Made by a program: the position numbers and the translations under genes. This document shows, one piece after another, positions 11,952 to 13,989 of a stretch of DNA of 13,989 bases (position 1 is its first letter; the number at the start of each line of letters is the position of its first letter). The stretch is from an uncultured Synergistia bacterium. Lineage in GTDB: Bacteria; Eremiobacterota; SpSt-956; JAKJGF01. The stretch spans positions 1-13,989 of the forward strand of contig CALARM010000577.1 in NCBI GenBank assembly GCA_937888925.1, read 5' to 3'. The notes beneath the pieces were generated by a model, which had not been told where the DNA came from, did not search any database, and saw only the letters and a list, made by a program, of their open reading frames with translations.

Positions 11952-13205
11952 TTACTTAAAAATCCCATTGCCCAGTTCCACTACAAGATAAACAATGGGA
12001 GAGAAAATGCCTGTTATGGCCCATCCTATAAACAGGCCTATTAATAGAGTCAACATTACTTCTAATATTTTAAATAAATTTTTTATTTTTACCGAATAAT
12101 CATTTTCATAATATTCTGCCATTTCATTGAAAACTTCGGAAAGATTTTCTGTTTTTTCTCCGAGAGAAACCATAAAGAGGAAGGTATCGTCAAAAATACC
12201 TGTTTTACCGAGTGTACTTTTCAATGAAGGCTCTAATATGACAGAAGAAAGTTTATCTGAATAAAAATAAAGACCCATAGCGCCTGATACCGTTTTAATG
12301 GCTTTATCCAGAGGCATAAAGTTCTTTAAAAGACCGCTCATTACACGGCAGAATATTATATATTCATGATTTTTAATAAGACTTGAAAAGACCGGGATTT
12401 TCATATATATCCAGTCATATCTGTTTCGAATAATGCCGCATCTATGAAATAATATCAGTAGAAAAACACAGAGTATAATCAGATTGAAGGGCAAACCTGT
12501 AATCGGATTTCTCAATAATTTAGTAACAGCTATTAAAATCTTTGTATAAACCGGCAAACTCATATCCATACCTTCAAATAATTCTACAAAGGTAGGCATA
12601 ATATAAGTGATATTGAATAATAATACACCGGCAGATACAGCAATGAGTACCAGAAAATAATTGATTGTATGGGAATAATGGGAAACATATTCCTTCTGTG
12701 ATTTCAAATATCCGTCCAGGACTTCTACCGAAGCTATAAGATTGTCCTGTCTTTCTCCGGTTTCAATCATATTTATATAAAAGTACGGTATAAAATACCT
12801 CTCTTTTTTTAATGATGCCGAAAAAGAATTACCTCTTCTGAGCTCCTGTAAAATCCTTTTAAAAGGTCTCTGAAGAGGAGAAAATTTAAGAGTAATCGAA
12901 GGACCAAAGCCCTCACCCAGTATAAGAGAAACAGCCTGTGAGAGAGGAAGGTTAAGTCTGAGCATCTGAAGGAGCTTGTTATTGAACAGATAGAGGTCCG
13001 TATATAATCCTCTGCCGCGAAGAAGTCCCCAGCTGTCATACCATAAAGAATCCCAGGTAAAACATAAGATAAAATCGACTAATGTCACAGGAGTTGCCGA
13101 AGTATTGCTTACTATACCTGTAAAAGCTTCCTTTAGAAATTTTATAAGATAATATGCGCCTACAAGGACAGTTGTTCCGATAATTATAAAAAGAATAAGT
13201 GCCAT
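11952..13205 (-). CDS. GspF/PilC-family inner-membrane platform protein, copy 3, with extra N-terminal helix
   Basis: 417 residues, the longest of the three GspF proteins in the window. It has an added N-terminal part (1-65) with a membrane helix at 2-24 (LILFIIIGTTVLVGAYYLI), normally absent from GspF/PilC. Two T2SF domains follow: about 70-180, with FYINMIETGERQDNL (142-156), and about 280-380, with FLFMVSLGEKTENL (342-355). Further helices are near 182-204, 239-256 and 381-405. It lies 10 bp after the small membrane protein and 14 bp before copy 2. The ribosome-binding site is weak (AAAGTGAG, 13216-13223, overlapping the upstream stop), suggesting translational coupling. Copy 2 and copy 3 may form a mixed platform (inference). 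Confidence 0.9.
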   Translation of the reverse strand: MALILFIIIGTTVLVGAYYLIKFLKEAFTGIVSNTSATPVTLVDFILCFTWDSLWYDSWGLLRGRGLYTDLYLFNNKLLQMLRLNLPLSQAVSLILGEGFGPSITLKFSPLQRPFKRILQELRRGNSFSASLKKERYFIPYFYINMIETGERQDNLIASVEVLDGYLKSQKEYVSHYSHTINYFLVLIAVSAGVLLFNITYIMPTFVELFEGMDMSLPVYTKILIAVTKLLRNPITGLPFNLIILCVFLLILFHRCGIIRNRYDWIYMKIPVFSSLIKNHEYIIFCRVMSGLLKNFMPLDKAIKTVSGAMGLYFYSDKLSSVILEPSLKSTLGKTGIFDDTFLFMVSLGEKTENLSEVFNEMAEYYENDYSVKIKNLFKILEVMLTLLIGLFIGWAITGIFSPIVYLVVELGNGIFK

Positions 13206-13215
13206 AATAAAAAAC

Positions 13216-13620
13216 TCACTTTATCTGACAAGAATATTTAATACCCTGGAAATGGCCAGTAGAAATTACTTTCACAGGAGAACCCTGATCATAATAATAT
13301 TCCAGAGTGAAATAGCCATCTTTAATTAATGACGGAGATTTATAGATATATTTTTCTAAGGTACCGTCATTTTGATATATCTTCAGATTTTTCCGGAGAA
13401 ATGTTTCACGTGTATATCCTTTTTTTTCCATAGTAACCGTATAAACCTGACCCATTTCCATAAGATCCATTGCAGTCTGCCTTCTCTTTTCATAATTAAC
13501 CCTCTGAAAAATACTTCCGAAAAGTCCGTAGAAAGCAAATTCAATAAAGAGTATAAAAACTGCAAAATGAAGTACTACTATTAATAACGATATAGCCTTT
13601 TGATTTCCCTTATTCTTCAT
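13216..13620 (-). CDS. Small one-helix membrane protein, PilX/minor-pilin-like
   Basis: 134 residues: a short basic start (MKNKGNQKAIS), one hydrophobic helix (about 11-34), then a soluble domain rich in Tyr and beta-strand-like stretches (KDGYFTLEYYYDQGSPVKVISTGHFQGIKYSC). The layout and the KGNQKAISLLIVVL start recall PilX/GspK-type minor pilins, which often begin R/K-x-x-G-x-A-L-L. There is no clear prepilin peptidase motif G|F-x-x-x-E, so processing is uncertain. The ATG overlaps the upstream stop by four bases (ATGA), and gspF copy 3 follows after 10 bp, so it sits inside the secretion/pilus operon. Confidence 0.6.
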   Translation of the reverse strand: MKNKGNQKAISLLIVVLHFAVFILFIEFAFYGLFGSIFQRVNYEKRRQTAMDLMEMGQVYTVTMEKKGYTRETFLRKNLKIYQNDGTLEKYIYKSPSLIKDGYFTLEYYYDQGSPVKVISTGHFQGIKYSCQIK

Positions 13621-13989
13621 AGCTCAATATCCCTTATAACTTTAAAATATTTATCGGAGCCGATTACAGTCTTATATCTATACTCTATATTCATAGAAAT
13701 CATATGTTCATCAAAAATCCACAATCCGTCATTTACAGGGTATCCGGTAAGTCTTGCCTCTTTATTGCCATTCTTTAAATAAATGGCTTCATCTTTAAAT
13801 AAATAAGTTTTCTCTCTCCCGGAAACATTTATTTTTATACCGTGATGATCGGGATTTACGAAAAATTTTCCGCCTCTCGCCAGATCACTTTCTATCATTA
13901 ATTTTATATTTACCACATCTGTTTTCATACCTGATTCCTGATGAACTTTGATAAACTGCCTGTAGGAATAAACACCGAGAAGATAGAAA
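13617..13989 (-). CDS. Minor pilin/pseudopilin-like protein (partial, N-terminus beyond right edge)
   Basis: The frame stays open to the window edge, giving 123 residues plus stop. An internal ATG at 13928 would give 103 residues, but the upstream codons (FYLLGVYSYRQFIKVHQESG) look like the end of a pilin N-terminal helix. They run straight into NIKLMIESDLARGG, the pattern of PilW/GspJ-type minor pilins. I therefore read it as a longer gene cut by the edge. The rest is a predicted beta-rich domain (INVSGREKTYLFKDEAIYLKNGNKEARLTGYPV). Its stop overlaps the next gene's start by four bases. Confidence 0.65.
   Translation of the reverse strand, partial: FYLLGVYSYRQFIKVHQESGMKTDVVNIKLMIESDLARGGKFFVNPDHHGIKINVSGREKTYLFKDEAIYLKNGNKEARLTGYPVNDGLWIFDEHMISMNIEYRYKTVIGSDKYFKVIRDIEL

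Overview
This is an A+T-rich bacterial window in the standard genetic code (TAA, TAG and TGA all end genes). Twelve largely intact protein genes can be supported, plus one gene cut by each edge. The gspE/gspF/pilin-type genes and a lipoprotein signal suggest a bacterium with an elaborate envelope, probably diderm. I cannot assign a phylum from sequence alone. I recognise no tRNA, rRNA, CRISPR array, transposase or phage structural gene.

Left region (1-6270). A gene cut by the left edge reads leftward. Next comes a stand-alone topoisomerase VI-A/Spo11-like protein with no B subunit beside it (273-1172, +). Two paralogous cytoplasmic proteins follow, each with an N-terminal starch-binding-like (CBM20) domain and an esterase-D-type alpha/beta hydrolase (1531-2652 and 5092-6222, both +). 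They share a conserved 37-bp upstream block (1176-1212 and 4874-4910), so the duplication seems to have included the promoter region. Between them lie a VapBC-type (PIN) toxin-antitoxin pair (3023-3660, +) and a GTPase with a DUF697 membrane domain (4818-3694, -).

Right region (6277-13989), all on the minus strand. In transcription order: a minor pilin/pseudopilin-like gene cut by the right edge, a small one-helix PilX-like protein, two gspF/pilC genes, and a gspE/pilB ATPase, joined by overlaps or very short gaps. After a 269-bp gap come a small glycine-rich hydrophobic protein and a third gspF. Last is a lipoprotein with the His-Gly and Ala-Cys motifs of caspase/gingipain-clan (clan CD) cysteine peptidases. 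One ATPase with three divergent two-domain GspF proteins is unusual. The ATPase also has an N-terminal domain that does not look like the usual GspE/PilB one.

Spacers. Most intergenic gaps carry tandem heptamers. Their sequence changes from gap to gap (TGACGCG, TGAGACG/TGAGATG, TGAGTCG, TGRTMAC, TGAGTAG and so on), but the 7-bp period and usually a leading TG are kept. The largest array (4932-5071) has 20 uninterrupted units in which only two positions vary and all four combinations occur. Several arrays end just before a ribosome-binding site. In front of the two esterases they lie between the conserved upstream block and the start codon, so they are probably transcribed as leaders. This heptamer system, the unusual secretion cluster and the caspase-like lipoprotein are the most promising leads.
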